Position numbers and translations under genes: made by a program
In this document: positions 17,807 through 24,086 of the stretch, one piece after another
How the letters are laid out: each line of letters starts with the position of its first letter
How positions within the stretch are numbered: position 1 is the stretch's first letter
The notes under the pieces: model-generated
What the model was told of the DNA's origin: nothing
Databases searched by the model: none
What the model saw: the letters and a program-made list of their open reading frames with translations, nothing else
Assembly: GCA_022865685.1 (NCBI GenBank)
Contig: JALHUB010000251.1
Span: 1-41,781, forward strand
Length of the DNA stretch: 41,781 bases
Origin: Dehalococcoidia bacterium
GTDB lineage: Bacteria > Chloroflexota > Dehalococcoidia > DSTF01 > JALHUB01
Direction: 5' to 3'

Positions 17807-18676
17807 ATGTCCGTGCGACCGAACCGAGCCGTGAGAACAACAGGGACCCGTCCCGGTGGGATGGCCGGATCGCTCCTCATGGGTGCGGGCATCGCCTTCC
17901 TTATCTTCTCGTCGGCGCTGTTCCTGGGCCAGGGCCCGGTCGCGGGCAGCGAGGAACCGCTCGTCCGCTCTTCCGGCACCACGGAGACCGGCGACACCAT
18001 TATCCTGCTGGCAGCGAAGGGCCCCGCCTTCGACACGGCTGACGCGCGTCTCCTGCGGCTGGAGAAGGCGCCCGTTGCCCCTATCGTCGTCGCGCAGCCG
18101 CCGCTGATGCCCGCCGAACAGCCGGCCGCCGAGCCGGTCGTCGCGCCGCCCTCGCCGACGCCGTCTCAGCCGCTTCCTGTCGTCGCTCCCGTGCAGCCGG
18201 CGCCCACGTCGACGCCGTTGCCGCCACCACCGACTGAACCACCACCTCCACCGCCGCCGGCGGTCGAACCGGCGACGCTCACTACCTTCGAGGCGGACAT
18301 CCTGGCGGGCGTGAACAAGGAGCGCGTCGCCGCGGGCCTCGCGCCGCTACAGATCGACGCCGCGCTCGTCGCTGTTGCCCGTGAGCGCTCCGCCGACATG
18401 GTCCAGCAGGGTTACTTCGGTCACGTAAGCCCCAGCGGCGAGACCGCCTTCTTGCTCCTCGACCGCTACGGCATCCCCTACGGCTGGGCCGGCGAAAACC
18501 TCGCGCGCAACAACTACCCTGATGAGGAGTGCGTCTTCGTCGCCGTGCGCGATTGGATGGCCAGCGAGGGCCACCGCGAGAACATCCTGAACGTCCACTA
18601 CACGGCCATAGGCGTAGGCGCGGCCGTCGACTCATCGGGGATGAAGTACTTCACTCTCGTCTTCACCGGCCCCTAA
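17807..18676 (+). CDS. Secreted CAP/SCP-domain protein (YkwD-like)
   Basis: A 289-residue exported protein. It has a basic N-terminus, a membrane/signal segment at about residues 21-41, a Pro/Ala/Val-rich linker (about 88-160, including a poly-Pro run) and a C-terminal CAP domain (about 165-289). CAP marks are VNKERVAAGLAPLQ, GHVSPSG, WAGENLA and SEGHRENIL, with the conserved His residues. Bacterial YkwD-type CAP proteins are cell-surface or secreted proteins of poorly known function, sometimes linked to sporulation or envelope. The ATG has AAAGGA about 13 bases upstream. It stands alone between mutL and the pilus region, but shares an upstream repeat element with the sigma factor gene of the Tad locus. 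Confidence 0.9.
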   Translation: MSVRPNRAVRTTGTRPGGMAGSLLMGAGIAFLIFSSALFLGQGPVAGSEEPLVRSSGTTETGDTIILLAAKGPAFDTADARLLRLEKAPVAPIVVAQPPLMPAEQPAAEPVVAPPSPTPSQPLPVVAPVQPAPTSTPLPPPPTEPPPPPPPAVEPATLTTFEADILAGVNKERVAAGLAPLQIDAALVAVARERSADMVQQGYFGHVSPSGETAFLLLDRYGIPYGWAGENLARNNYPDEECVFVAVRDWMASEGHRENILNVHYTAIGVGAAVDSSGMKYFTLVFTGP

Positions 18677-18710
18677 CGCCCGCGACTCCGGACTCTCTCA
18701 ACGACGTAGC

Positions 18711-18810
18711 CCAGGCCTGCCTGGCTTTCCAGCCTCGGCGAACCCACGCTCACTTCTTGACGTATTCGAAGGTAATCAGCACAAACGTAGGGGAGGACTT
18801 CAGTCCTCCC
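18711..18810. repeat. Interspersed palindromes after the CAP gene
   Basis: CCAGGC/GCCTGG (18711-18724) abuts GGCTTTCCAGCCTCGGC (18723-18739), which matches, on the opposite strand, 17 bases of the palindrome at 11463-11484. A perfect 20-bp palindrome, GGGAGGACT/AGTCCTCCC around TC, lies at 18791-18810 and shares its GGACTTCAGTCC core with 40154-40165. They lie between convergent genes and could also serve as terminators. Confidence 0.7.
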
Positions 18811-18846
18811 GCCGGCGCGAGGATGATGCAAACGGGTGTGGGCCAA

Positions 18847-20193
18847 TCAGAGGTCCACGAAGTAGAAGCTACACGCGATGTCGATGAGCTCCGGTCGCAG
18901 CTCTGGGCGCTCCCCGCGGTAGTTGGTGATAGACTCGATAAGCTCGACGATGTCGCGCGGATGGCAGCCACGCAGGGGCCGGTTCTTCGCGCCGTAGTGC
19001 TTGTCCATGAGGTATCGCAGCGCTTCTTCCGGGCAGGCGATCTCCTTGGACTCGCACACCTGCCGGAAGATGTGCTCGAAGTGGCACTGACTGGGGTCGG
19101 GCATCTCGATCTTGTGCCGAATGCGACGGAAGAAGGCCTCATCCCCAAGCTGCCGCGGCGGGATATTCGTCGAGAATACCAGCAATAGGTCGAACGGCAT
19201 GACGATCGTATCGCCGGTGTGCAGCGTCAGGTGATCGACGCCCTGCTCAAGGGGCACGATCCAGCGGTTCAGCAACTCCTTCGGCTCAATGAGCTGCCGC
19301 CCGAAGTCGTCGATGACGAGTACGCCGCTGTTCGCCTTGACTTGCAGCGGCGCTACGTAGAACTTGGACACGTCCGAGTAGCGAAGCTCCAGGTCCTGCA
19401 GACTGAGCGACCCGCCGGCCATCACCACCGGCCGCAGCGTCCTCACCCAGCGATGGTCGCGCCGCCGCTCGTCGGGCAGGCTCTCCAGAGTGCCGTCGCT
19501 CCGGCGGTCCGGATCCGTCTCATCCGGTATCTCGGCGTGCACGCGCGGGTCAAAGACCTTGATGATATGGCCGTTGTACTCGAACGCGTATGGGATTAGC
19601 ACCTGTCCCGGCAGCATCCGGCCGATGGCGCCGGCCGCGCTGCTCTTACCGTTACCGGAATTCCCATATAGCAGCATCGACCGGCCCGAATTGACGGCTG
19701 CCCCGAGCGCGTAGAGCGTCGTGTCGTCGAGGACGAGGTGCGCCAGCTCCTTCTTCTCGATATCGCTGTCAATGCGCAGGCCGCGCACCGACTGCCGGTG
19801 CTGCACCTCCACGTACTGCTCGAAAGCCACCGGCGCCGGTCCGTTGTACTGGCAGCGGCGCATCACCTCCTCCGCCTTCTCCATTCCCTTGACGGTCAGC
19901 GCATACTTGTACTGCGACTCGCCTGTCCCGCCGCTCCCCACTACCTCCACGTACTGCTCCCGCTTGAGGAAATCGAGAAGCTCCTCTACCACCGGGAAGG
20001 GCAGCATCATGTGGGCGCTGATCTGGCGCGCAACCGGCCTCCCCGCGAAGTAGATGCACTTGATGCACAAGTCGAGGAGGAGACCGGAGTGCAGCCCCGT
20101 CTCTTCGACGCTTTGCGGTTGGGAAATGAAGACGGTCGGCGGCGTGCTGTGGTGGTCTCGCTTAACCTCGATACCGACCTCGACCTGCTCCAT
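18847..20193 (-). CDS. AAA-type ATPase with N-terminal winged-helix-like domain, Tad-locus associated
   Basis: A 448-residue protein. Residues 32-110 look like a winged helix (PFPVVEELLDFLKREQYVEV, then a YALTVKGMEKAEEV wing). The ATPase domain has Walker A YGNSGNGKSS (176-185), Walker B VLVIDDFGRQ (D295, D296) and a sensor-1-like VFSTN (Asn343). The C-terminal helical part contains RRIRHKIEMP. The fold recalls MoxR/chelatase-like remodelling ATPases. Related proteins are found near Flp pilus genes, but their role is not known to me. The ATG at 20193 follows GAGGAG by three bases; an upstream TTG (20223) lacks a site. The direct target is unknown. It could regulate or remodel the pilus machinery encoded nearby. 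Confidence 0.8.
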   Translation of the reverse strand: MEQVEVGIEVKRDHHSTPPTVFISQPQSVEETGLHSGLLLDLCIKCIYFAGRPVARQISAHMMLPFPVVEELLDFLKREQYVEVVGSGGTGESQYKYALTVKGMEKAEEVMRRCQYNGPAPVAFEQYVEVQHRQSVRGLRIDSDIEKKELAHLVLDDTTLYALGAAVNSGRSMLLYGNSGNGKSSAAGAIGRMLPGQVLIPYAFEYNGHIIKVFDPRVHAEIPDETDPDRRSDGTLESLPDERRRDHRWVRTLRPVVMAGGSLSLQDLELRYSDVSKFYVAPLQVKANSGVLVIDDFGRQLIEPKELLNRWIVPLEQGVDHLTLHTGDTIVMPFDLLLVFSTNIPPRQLGDEAFFRRIRHKIEMPDPSQCHFEHIFRQVCESKEIACPEEALRYLMDKHYGAKNRPLRGCHPRDIVELIESITNYRGERPELRPELIDIACSFYFVDL

Positions 20194-20280
20194 CAGCTCC
20201 TCTTCCTGATTCGATCCGCGCAATAGCTAATGCGTAGACGGAGCCCGTCGCCGGGGTTGAGCCCGATGACCGGCAAATTG

Positions 20281-20309
20281 AGTATCGTATGAAAGCGTCG
20301 GCTTCTGAA
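20281..20309 (-). promoter_or_regulatory. Possible promoter of the AAA ATPase gene
   Basis: Read on the minus strand, TTCAGA (20309-20304) and GATACT (20286-20281) are separated by 17 bases and lie about 90 bases before the ATPase start. Each hexamer matches four of six consensus positions. Confidence 0.35.
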
Positions 20310-20349
20310 CAGCAAGGGCTTTCTCATAGCATTCGGCCCGTGGCCGTCG

Positions 20350-20793
20350 CTAGCCGGCGAGCAGGAGCTCACGCGTCAGATCACCCCAACTGAACATGAC
20401 CGTAGAAAGCCAGCGCGACGATTCGAAATACCCCGCGGCCCGCCATTGCTCCATCAGTTGTGTCAGTGTCGCAGGGACCGGCCCATCGGCGTAGAAATCG
20501 CTCGGCCGCAACACACCGAAGCTGTGGCGTACGGTCTCCTCGCTTTCCCCGCCGACGAGGCTGAGGGCCATCGTCACGTAGTCCAGCCCGTATGGGCGGC
20601 GCATCTGCGTCATCGTCGCGCGACACCATTGCAGAACGATGGAGTCGAGCTCGTCGGGTCGAACGGCCGTTGCCGGTTCGCCGCCCAGCTCCCAGCACAT
20701 GTGGTAGACTCCGACGCCCGCCTCAACGGCGTCCCGGACCTTCGACTCCGCCGACCCCTGTCTCAGCCGTCTTATCAGTGAAGCGAGGATCAT
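20350..20793 (-). CDS. Uncharacterised 147-residue protein
   Basis: I do not recognise this family. The protein looks soluble and mainly helical, with no signal peptide or membrane segment. A conserved-looking core is ELDSIVLQWCRATMTQ, followed by YGLDYVTMALSLVGG and a C-terminal WLSTVMFSWGDLTREL. The ATG at 20793 is preferred because AAGGGA lies just upstream; an ATG or GTG-like start 9-11 codons earlier is possible but has no site. It lies 157 bases before the AAA ATPase gene on the same strand and after the terminator at 20951-20980, so the two may be functionally linked. Codon use matches its neighbours, so it is probably a real gene. Confidence 0.6.
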   Translation of the reverse strand: MILASLIRRLRQGSAESKVRDAVEAGVGVYHMCWELGGEPATAVRPDELDSIVLQWCRATMTQMRRPYGLDYVTMALSLVGGESEETVRHSFGVLRPSDFYADGPVPATLTQLMEQWRAAGYFESSRWLSTVMFSWGDLTRELLLAG

Positions 20794-20950
20794 GTTCCCT
20801 TGAACGGCGGGACCGCCCATGCGCATGCCCGCGACCCAACCTGGGCCGGCGCGGCGTCGCGAAAGGGCGTCCGTTTGAATTATCGGCAGAGGCGGGAGGA
20901 CGCTTCAGGTGCGGGCGCGTCGCAAGGCGCGAAGCTGGAGGGGAACAAGA

Positions 20951-20980
20951 GGGAAGGGCCCTATCGCAGAGGCCCTTCCC
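20951..20980. terminator. Perfect 10-bp hairpin, probable terminator
   Basis: GGGAAGGGCC (20951-20960) pairs perfectly with GGCCCTTCCC (20971-20980) around a 10-base loop. On the minus strand it is followed by TCTTGTT. It separates the surface-protein/small-peptide unit from the 147-residue gene. Confidence 0.65.
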
Positions 20981-21007
20981 GTAGTTGTCTTTCGAAGACG
21001 ACGACAG

Positions 21008-21085
21008 CTAGGCAACAACGGCGACAAGCGCAATGACAGCCAGGGGGACGATACCCCAGGTGCGGAGAAGTGCCGTTCCTTTCAT
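21008..21085 (-). CDS. Candidate 25-residue single-span membrane peptide
   Basis: A very short reading frame encodes a basic start, MKGTALLRTW, followed by a hydrophobic stretch, GIVPLAVIALVAVVA, that could span the membrane once. Support is a textbook Shine-Dalgarno: AGGAG (minus strand, 21096-21092) exactly six bases before the ATG. The strong hairpin at 20951-20980 follows downstream. It sits after the LPPTG surface-protein gene on the same strand. No family is recognised. Single-span peptides of this size often modulate membrane complexes; that would be inference here. No homolog comparison was possible, so it could be chance. Confidence 0.45.
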   Translation of the reverse strand: MKGTALLRTWGIVPLAVIALVAVVA

Positions 21086-21130
21086 CCCTGACTCCTGTTC
21101 ACCCGATTGCCGGCTTCGCTTGATCGCCGT

Positions 21131-21152
21131 ACGGCCGCATTTGAGCGGCCGT
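21131..21152. terminator. Perfect 8-bp hairpin downstream of the surface protein gene
   Basis: ACGGCCGC (21131-21138) pairs with GCGGCCGT (21145-21152) around ATTTGA, about 90 bases after the surface-protein stop on the minus strand. No T-tract follows, so it is a partial terminator or mRNA-stabilising stem. Confidence 0.4.
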
Positions 21153-21243
21153 CAGCCGGGCCTCATGGCCCTAAGTCCTTGCTCTGTGCCCTACTAGAGC
21201 AGTTATTCGTTTCAGGGTCTTCCGGTTCGGTCGACCTTTCTTG

Positions 21244-22752
21244 TTACTCCGTCCGGCGGCGAGCCAGTCGCAGGCCGCTCAGCAGCAGCACAATGCCGCC
21301 CGCCGACAGGAGCACGCCGAAGATCGTCGGCCCTGACGGGGAGCCACCGCCGCTACCGGTGGGGGGCAGCTTTACGATCTCCAATACCTCAGTCACGGGC
21401 GTCGGCGCAACGAGCGTGGGTGCCGCTGTCGCCGTCGGCGCAGGCGTGCGCGTCTTGGTCGGCGTAGCCGTGTGGTGGTGCTCCTCAGTCGCCGTCGGCG
21501 GATGAGTGGCCGTCGCCGTAGCGGTAGGCGTGTCCGTTGGCAACGGAGTGGACGTCCCTGTCGCCGTTGGGGTGAACGTCTCCGTCGGCGGTGGCGTGAA
21601 GGTACGCGTTGCCGTCGCCGTTGGTGTCGCCGTCGATGTCGATGTTGGCGGTGGCGTGTAGGTACTGGTTGCCGTCGCCGTTGGTGTCGCCGTTGGTGTC
21701 GCCGTCGATGTTGGCGTCGGCGTGAAAGTGCTCGTTGCCGTCGCCGTTGCCGTCGCCGTAGGTGTCGCCGTCGATGTCGCCGTCGGTGTCGGTGTGAACG
21801 TGTTAGTAGGCGTTGCCGTACTGGTGTTGGTCGGCGTTGGCGTGAACGTGCTAGTCGGCGTCGCCGTCGGTGTATCCGTCGGCGTCGGTGTCGGCGTCGG
21901 CTGCACAATGGTGTTGGCCTGCATCTGGTTGTCGCGCTGGCCGATAGACGTGCCATCAAGCTCGACAGTCGCCACGTGGTACGGAGAGCCCGAGATCTCC
22001 GCAGCGCCTTTGCCGGTCCCCCAGTCGGCTTGACTGGCGACGTGGGCTCCCCAGGTAATCAAAACCTCACAGGTCGTCACGCCCTGTTTTGTGACCGGGT
22101 TAGCGCAGGTGAAGGTGTCGACGGTGAACGTCAGTTGAACGGTCGTTTCGCTATCCCCGGCGTAGCTGCCGCTAGCGAGCGTGGGCACGCCCACAACATC
22201 GATTGTCCCGTTGCGGATATAGAAGTGTTGGTCGCCAGCAGCGGTGTCAAACCCGTTGGCGTTCGGATCCGCCGGGATTGGCGGAGACGGGTTGGCAGTT
22301 AGTGTGCTGCAAGAAGCGAGATTGGTGATGGGAGGGTCACAGAAGTCAGCGGCCGTAATCCAGTCTTCCGAAAACAGGGGGTCCGTCAAGAAGTCGTACG
22401 CGTGCTTCCCGCCCTTCGTCGTGCCGTACGAGATGGTGACGGTGTGGGTACCGGTTATCAGTCCGTCGATCGCCAACCGCTGGACTGTCGCCTCCCCCTC
22501 CCTATAGAGGGAGTTGTTGTGCTGCAGGTTGCCATTGATCCAACGACAACCTGTGTCGCCGGTCGTGTAGCCGGTCCCTTGATCGTTCGAGCACTGGGAG
22601 TACAAGTCGATGCCGGCCTCGCCCGCTGCGACTGCCTTGCCGGGTCCGCTCCTACTGAGCGACACGAACAGAGCTAGTGCAGCGGCTGCAACGATACCGA
22701 GCAATAGCATCCAGCCTACACGGGTGCGTCCCATTTGAAATAGATCATTCAT
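21244..22752 (-). CDS. Surface protein with Thr/Pro stalk and LPPTG-type C-terminal anchor
   Basis: A 502-residue exported protein. A signal/membrane segment lies at about residues 14-34. An N-terminal globular domain (about 45-280) contains several Cys residues and beta-strand-like segments. A stalk of about 150 residues is built from PT, TAT, TFTPTPT and similar repeats. The tail has LPPTG at 462-466, a hydrophobic helix and LARRRTE, the layout of a sortase signal. The ATG has AGGAGG eight bases upstream. About 290 bases upstream on the same strand is a probable c-di-GMP riboswitch followed by a terminator, so expression is likely c-di-GMP controlled. It resembles a stalked adhesin; the ligand is unknown. 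No sortase gene is in the window. Confidence 0.85.
   Translation of the reverse strand: MNDLFQMGRTRVGWMLLLGIVAAAALALFVSLSRSGPGKAVAAGEAGIDLYSQCSNDQGTGYTTGDTGCRWINGNLQHNNSLYREGEATVQRLAIDGLITGTHTVTISYGTTKGGKHAYDFLTDPLFSEDWITAADFCDPPITNLASCSTLTANPSPPIPADPNANGFDTAAGDQHFYIRNGTIDVVGVPTLASGSYAGDSETTVQLTFTVDTFTCANPVTKQGVTTCEVLITWGAHVASQADWGTGKGAAEISGSPYHVATVELDGTSIGQRDNQMQANTIVQPTPTPTPTDTPTATPTSTFTPTPTNTSTATPTNTFTPTPTATSTATPTATATATATSTFTPTPTSTATPTATPTATATSTYTPPPTSTSTATPTATATRTFTPPPTETFTPTATGTSTPLPTDTPTATATATHPPTATEEHHHTATPTKTRTPAPTATAAPTLVAPTPVTEVLEIVKLPPTGSGGGSPSGPTIFGVLLSAGGIVLLLSGLRLARRRTE
21420..21905. repeat. Degenerate tandem repeats encoding the Thr/Pro stalk
   Basis: Short units such as GCCGTCGCCGTTGGTGTC recur many times with small changes. 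They are in frame with the surface protein and encode its PT-rich stalk. Such DNA is prone to slippage, so stalk length may vary between strains. Confidence 0.8.
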
Positions 22753-22839
22753 TGCGCTTGCCTCCTACGGCGAATCGTTCCGCCGACCCCGCGGCGAACA
22801 CGCGACCATTAGCCTATCCATCGCTTGCTGTCTTTCTCT

Positions 22840-22884
22840 CTCGCGTTGCCGCCGCGCCAATCGCAGACCGCCCATCAGCACGAT
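22840..22884 (-). pseudogene. Possible remnant of a second anchor tail
   Basis: Read on the minus strand, these bases encode IVLMGGLRLARRQRE, close to the last residues of the neighbouring surface protein (IVLLLSGLRLARRRTE). The hydrophobic stretch that should precede it is lost or out of frame. It may be the leftover 3' end of a duplicated surface-protein gene. The match is short, so chance is not excluded. Confidence 0.3.
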
Positions 22885-22999
22885 GTGCCGGTCACTGACG
22901 AGACTGCAATCCCTCCGCGCCTGGGCCAGATCCCAGGACCGTCGGGGGTGATGCCACCTTGTTCGTATCATACCATACCCTGTCGGCATTTGCCGAATG

Positions 23000-23040
23000 A
23001 AAAACCGCCGCCTTCAGCTCAGAAGACAGCGGCTGAAGCG
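23000..23040 (-). terminator. Intrinsic terminator downstream of the riboswitch
   Basis: On the minus strand CTTCAGC (23038-23032) pairs with GCTGAAG (23018-23012) around a 13-base loop. GC-rich GCGGCGG follows, then five T. It lies directly after the aptamer and before the surface-protein gene, where a riboswitch expression platform is expected. Confidence 0.6.
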
Positions 23041-23172
23041 CTCCGAAAAAACCTCTTCGGCAGCCCGGCCGCCCTAGCCCCCTGTTCCCTGCCGTCGTCC
23101 TTGATAGCTACGCGGAGACCTTAGATCCGTGGCTTTGCGCCGGCCGGTTTCCCAGCCTTTGCCCTTTCGGAG
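23041..23172 (-). promoter_or_regulatory. Probable cyclic-di-GMP-I (GEMM-I) riboswitch
   Basis: Minus-strand sequence shows the class I c-di-GMP aptamer landmarks in order. GGGCAAAGGC comes first, then a stem GGCTGG-GAAA-CCGGCC with a GNRA tetraloop (23157-23142). The hallmark GCGCAAAGCCACGG follows (23140-23127), then ATCTAAGG and a variable arm. The closing core is GGCCGGGCTGCCGAAG (23070-23055). A perfect outer stem, CTCCGAAA (23172-23165) with TTTCGGAG (23048-23041), encloses the whole element. The TTTTTTCGG strand could instead pair with CCGAA of the core's end, which offers a simple switch. It precedes the LPPTG surface-protein gene on the same strand. The class assignment rests on remembered consensus, not a model search. 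Confidence 0.8.
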
Positions 23173-23202
23173 ACCGTATGTAGTTTTCACGAAGATAGAA
23201 TA

Positions 23203-23257
23203 GGGGCCGAGGGACACGTGCAGGGCCCCGCCTCCCCTTTCCGGGTCCCTCGGCCCC
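23203..23257. repeat. 13-bp perfect inverted repeat near the riboswitch promoter region
   Basis: GGGGCCGAGGGAC (23203-23215) is repeated inverted at 23245-23257, 29 bases apart. It lies just upstream of the riboswitch. A -10-like TATTCT on the minus strand (23202-23197) touches its edge. It could be a large hairpin or an operator for the divergent genes. Confidence 0.5.
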
Positions 23258-23727
23258 AGAAAAGTCATGCCATGCTTTCGTTCTGGGAGCGTGGGATGGG
23301 AGGGGCCGAGCCATTCGGCCTGCGCCGCCAATCCGGCCACAAGAACCGTGATCGCGGCTCACGCCCCCCGAAAGCAGGGACACAGGCGACCCTATTGCCT
23401 GCTAGCATGGTTGCCCATGCTCACTTCTCGGAGGCTTCTTCTCTTGTCCAGGTGCCTGGCCGGACGCGATCCAAAACGGGGCGCCGCCCATTGCCCTTCC
23501 CGCCTAGAGCGGGTTTCCAGGCTGAGCCCCTACGCCTCCTTGCGAATTACAGGCCAGCAGGAAAAGGGTCGACAATAATGCTGAAAGAGCCTCAAGCTCC
23601 TGACGACTGGCCTCTTCCTTTAGGCCGGAATCAACGCCATGTTGTCACAACAGATGAGAGCTTGTCAAGTGGCCCTTTCTAACCACTCTGTCAGTATTGA
23701 GAACGCTCAGGCTAGGGCTTTATTACA

Positions 23728-23763
23728 GATGGGCCCGCCTCTCGGCTAGAAGCGAGGCCCATC
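23728..23763 (+). promoter_or_regulatory. Stem-loop in the 5' leader of flp pilin 1
   Basis: GATGGGCC (23728-23735) pairs with GGCCCATC (23756-23763). Inside it CGC/GCG and TCT/AGA continue the stem past one mismatch, closing on CGGCT. It ends ten bases before the AGGA ribosome site of the pilin gene, with no T-tract, so an mRNA-stabilising or translation-control stem is more likely than a terminator. Confidence 0.5.
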
Positions 23764-23786
23764 CAAAACAGCAGGAATACGGACGC

Positions 23787-23939
23787 ATGATGAGAATATC
23801 TAGCGACAGAGCACAGACGACCGCCGAATACGGCCTCATCTTTGCCCTCGTCCTAGTCGCAGTCGTCGTAACCTTTGTCGCCGTCGGTGGTGCCGTGCAA
23901 GGTCTCTGGGACTCCTTCATCACCGCCTGGCCTGCATAA
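23787..23939 (+). CDS. flp: Flp/Fap-type pilin 1
   Basis: A 50-residue pilin precursor. A short polar leader, MMRISSDRAQ, is followed by TTAEYGLIFALVLVAVVVTF, the Flp hydrophobic helix with the conserved Glu-Tyr pair, then VAVGGAVQGLWDSFITAWPA. Flp subunits are cleaved by a TadV-type prepilin peptidase, not seen here, and assemble into thin adhesive Tad pili. The ATG at 23787 is followed by a second ATG at 23790; AGGA (23773-23776) is ten bases upstream. A strong leader hairpin precedes it and two small hairpins follow it. It differs clearly from pilin 2 at 27424. Confidence 0.9.
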   Translation: MMRISSDRAQTTAEYGLIFALVLVAVVVTFVAVGGAVQGLWDSFITAWPA

Positions 23940-23980
23940 AGCACCCGTAGAGAGGCCGCAGCCGGACTCCTCAGCCACAC

Positions 23981-24039
23981 GCGGGCGCTAACGCCTGCAT
24001 TTGGCCTCGGGGGAGCCGCCCCTGCAACTTCGACAGGGG
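23981..24039 (+). terminator. Two small hairpins after flp pilin 1
   Basis: GCGGGCG/CGCCTGC (23981-23987 with 23992-23998, loop CTAA, one G-T pair) is followed by ATTT. CCCCTG/CAGGGG (24019-24024 with 24034-24039) follows. They may attenuate transcription between the abundant pilin and the next gene, or protect the pilin mRNA 3' end. Confidence 0.45.
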
Positions 24040-24086
24040 TTAAGACGAACGGCTGATAAGCCGACCTAACTGGTGGGAGACAAATC

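Larger units (their letters stand above)
22753..23786. other. 1-kb divergent intergenic region between the surface protein and pilin genes
   Basis: No convincing protein gene is seen. On the minus strand it holds the probable c-di-GMP-I riboswitch (23041-23172), its terminator (23000-23040) and a possible remnant of a second anchor tail (22840-22884). Towards the pilin gene it holds a 13-bp inverted repeat (23203-23257), small stems GGCCGA/TCGGCC (23304-23320) and CCCGC/GCGGG (23499-23513), and a leader hairpin (23728-23763). The stretch 23321-23498 and most of 23514-23727 show nothing I can name. Confidence 0.6.

Noticed and set aside
21415..21905. Tandem repeats as a CRISPR array or satellite
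   Set aside because: Units are degenerate, have no unique spacers and are in frame, encoding the Thr/Pro stalk of the surface protein.
23321..23600. A second c-di-GMP riboswitch on the plus strand in front of pilin 1
   Set aside because: The stretch has CGAAAG and GGGACACAGG fragments but lacks the GCAAAGCC core and the closing GCCGGGTTGCC-type strand.
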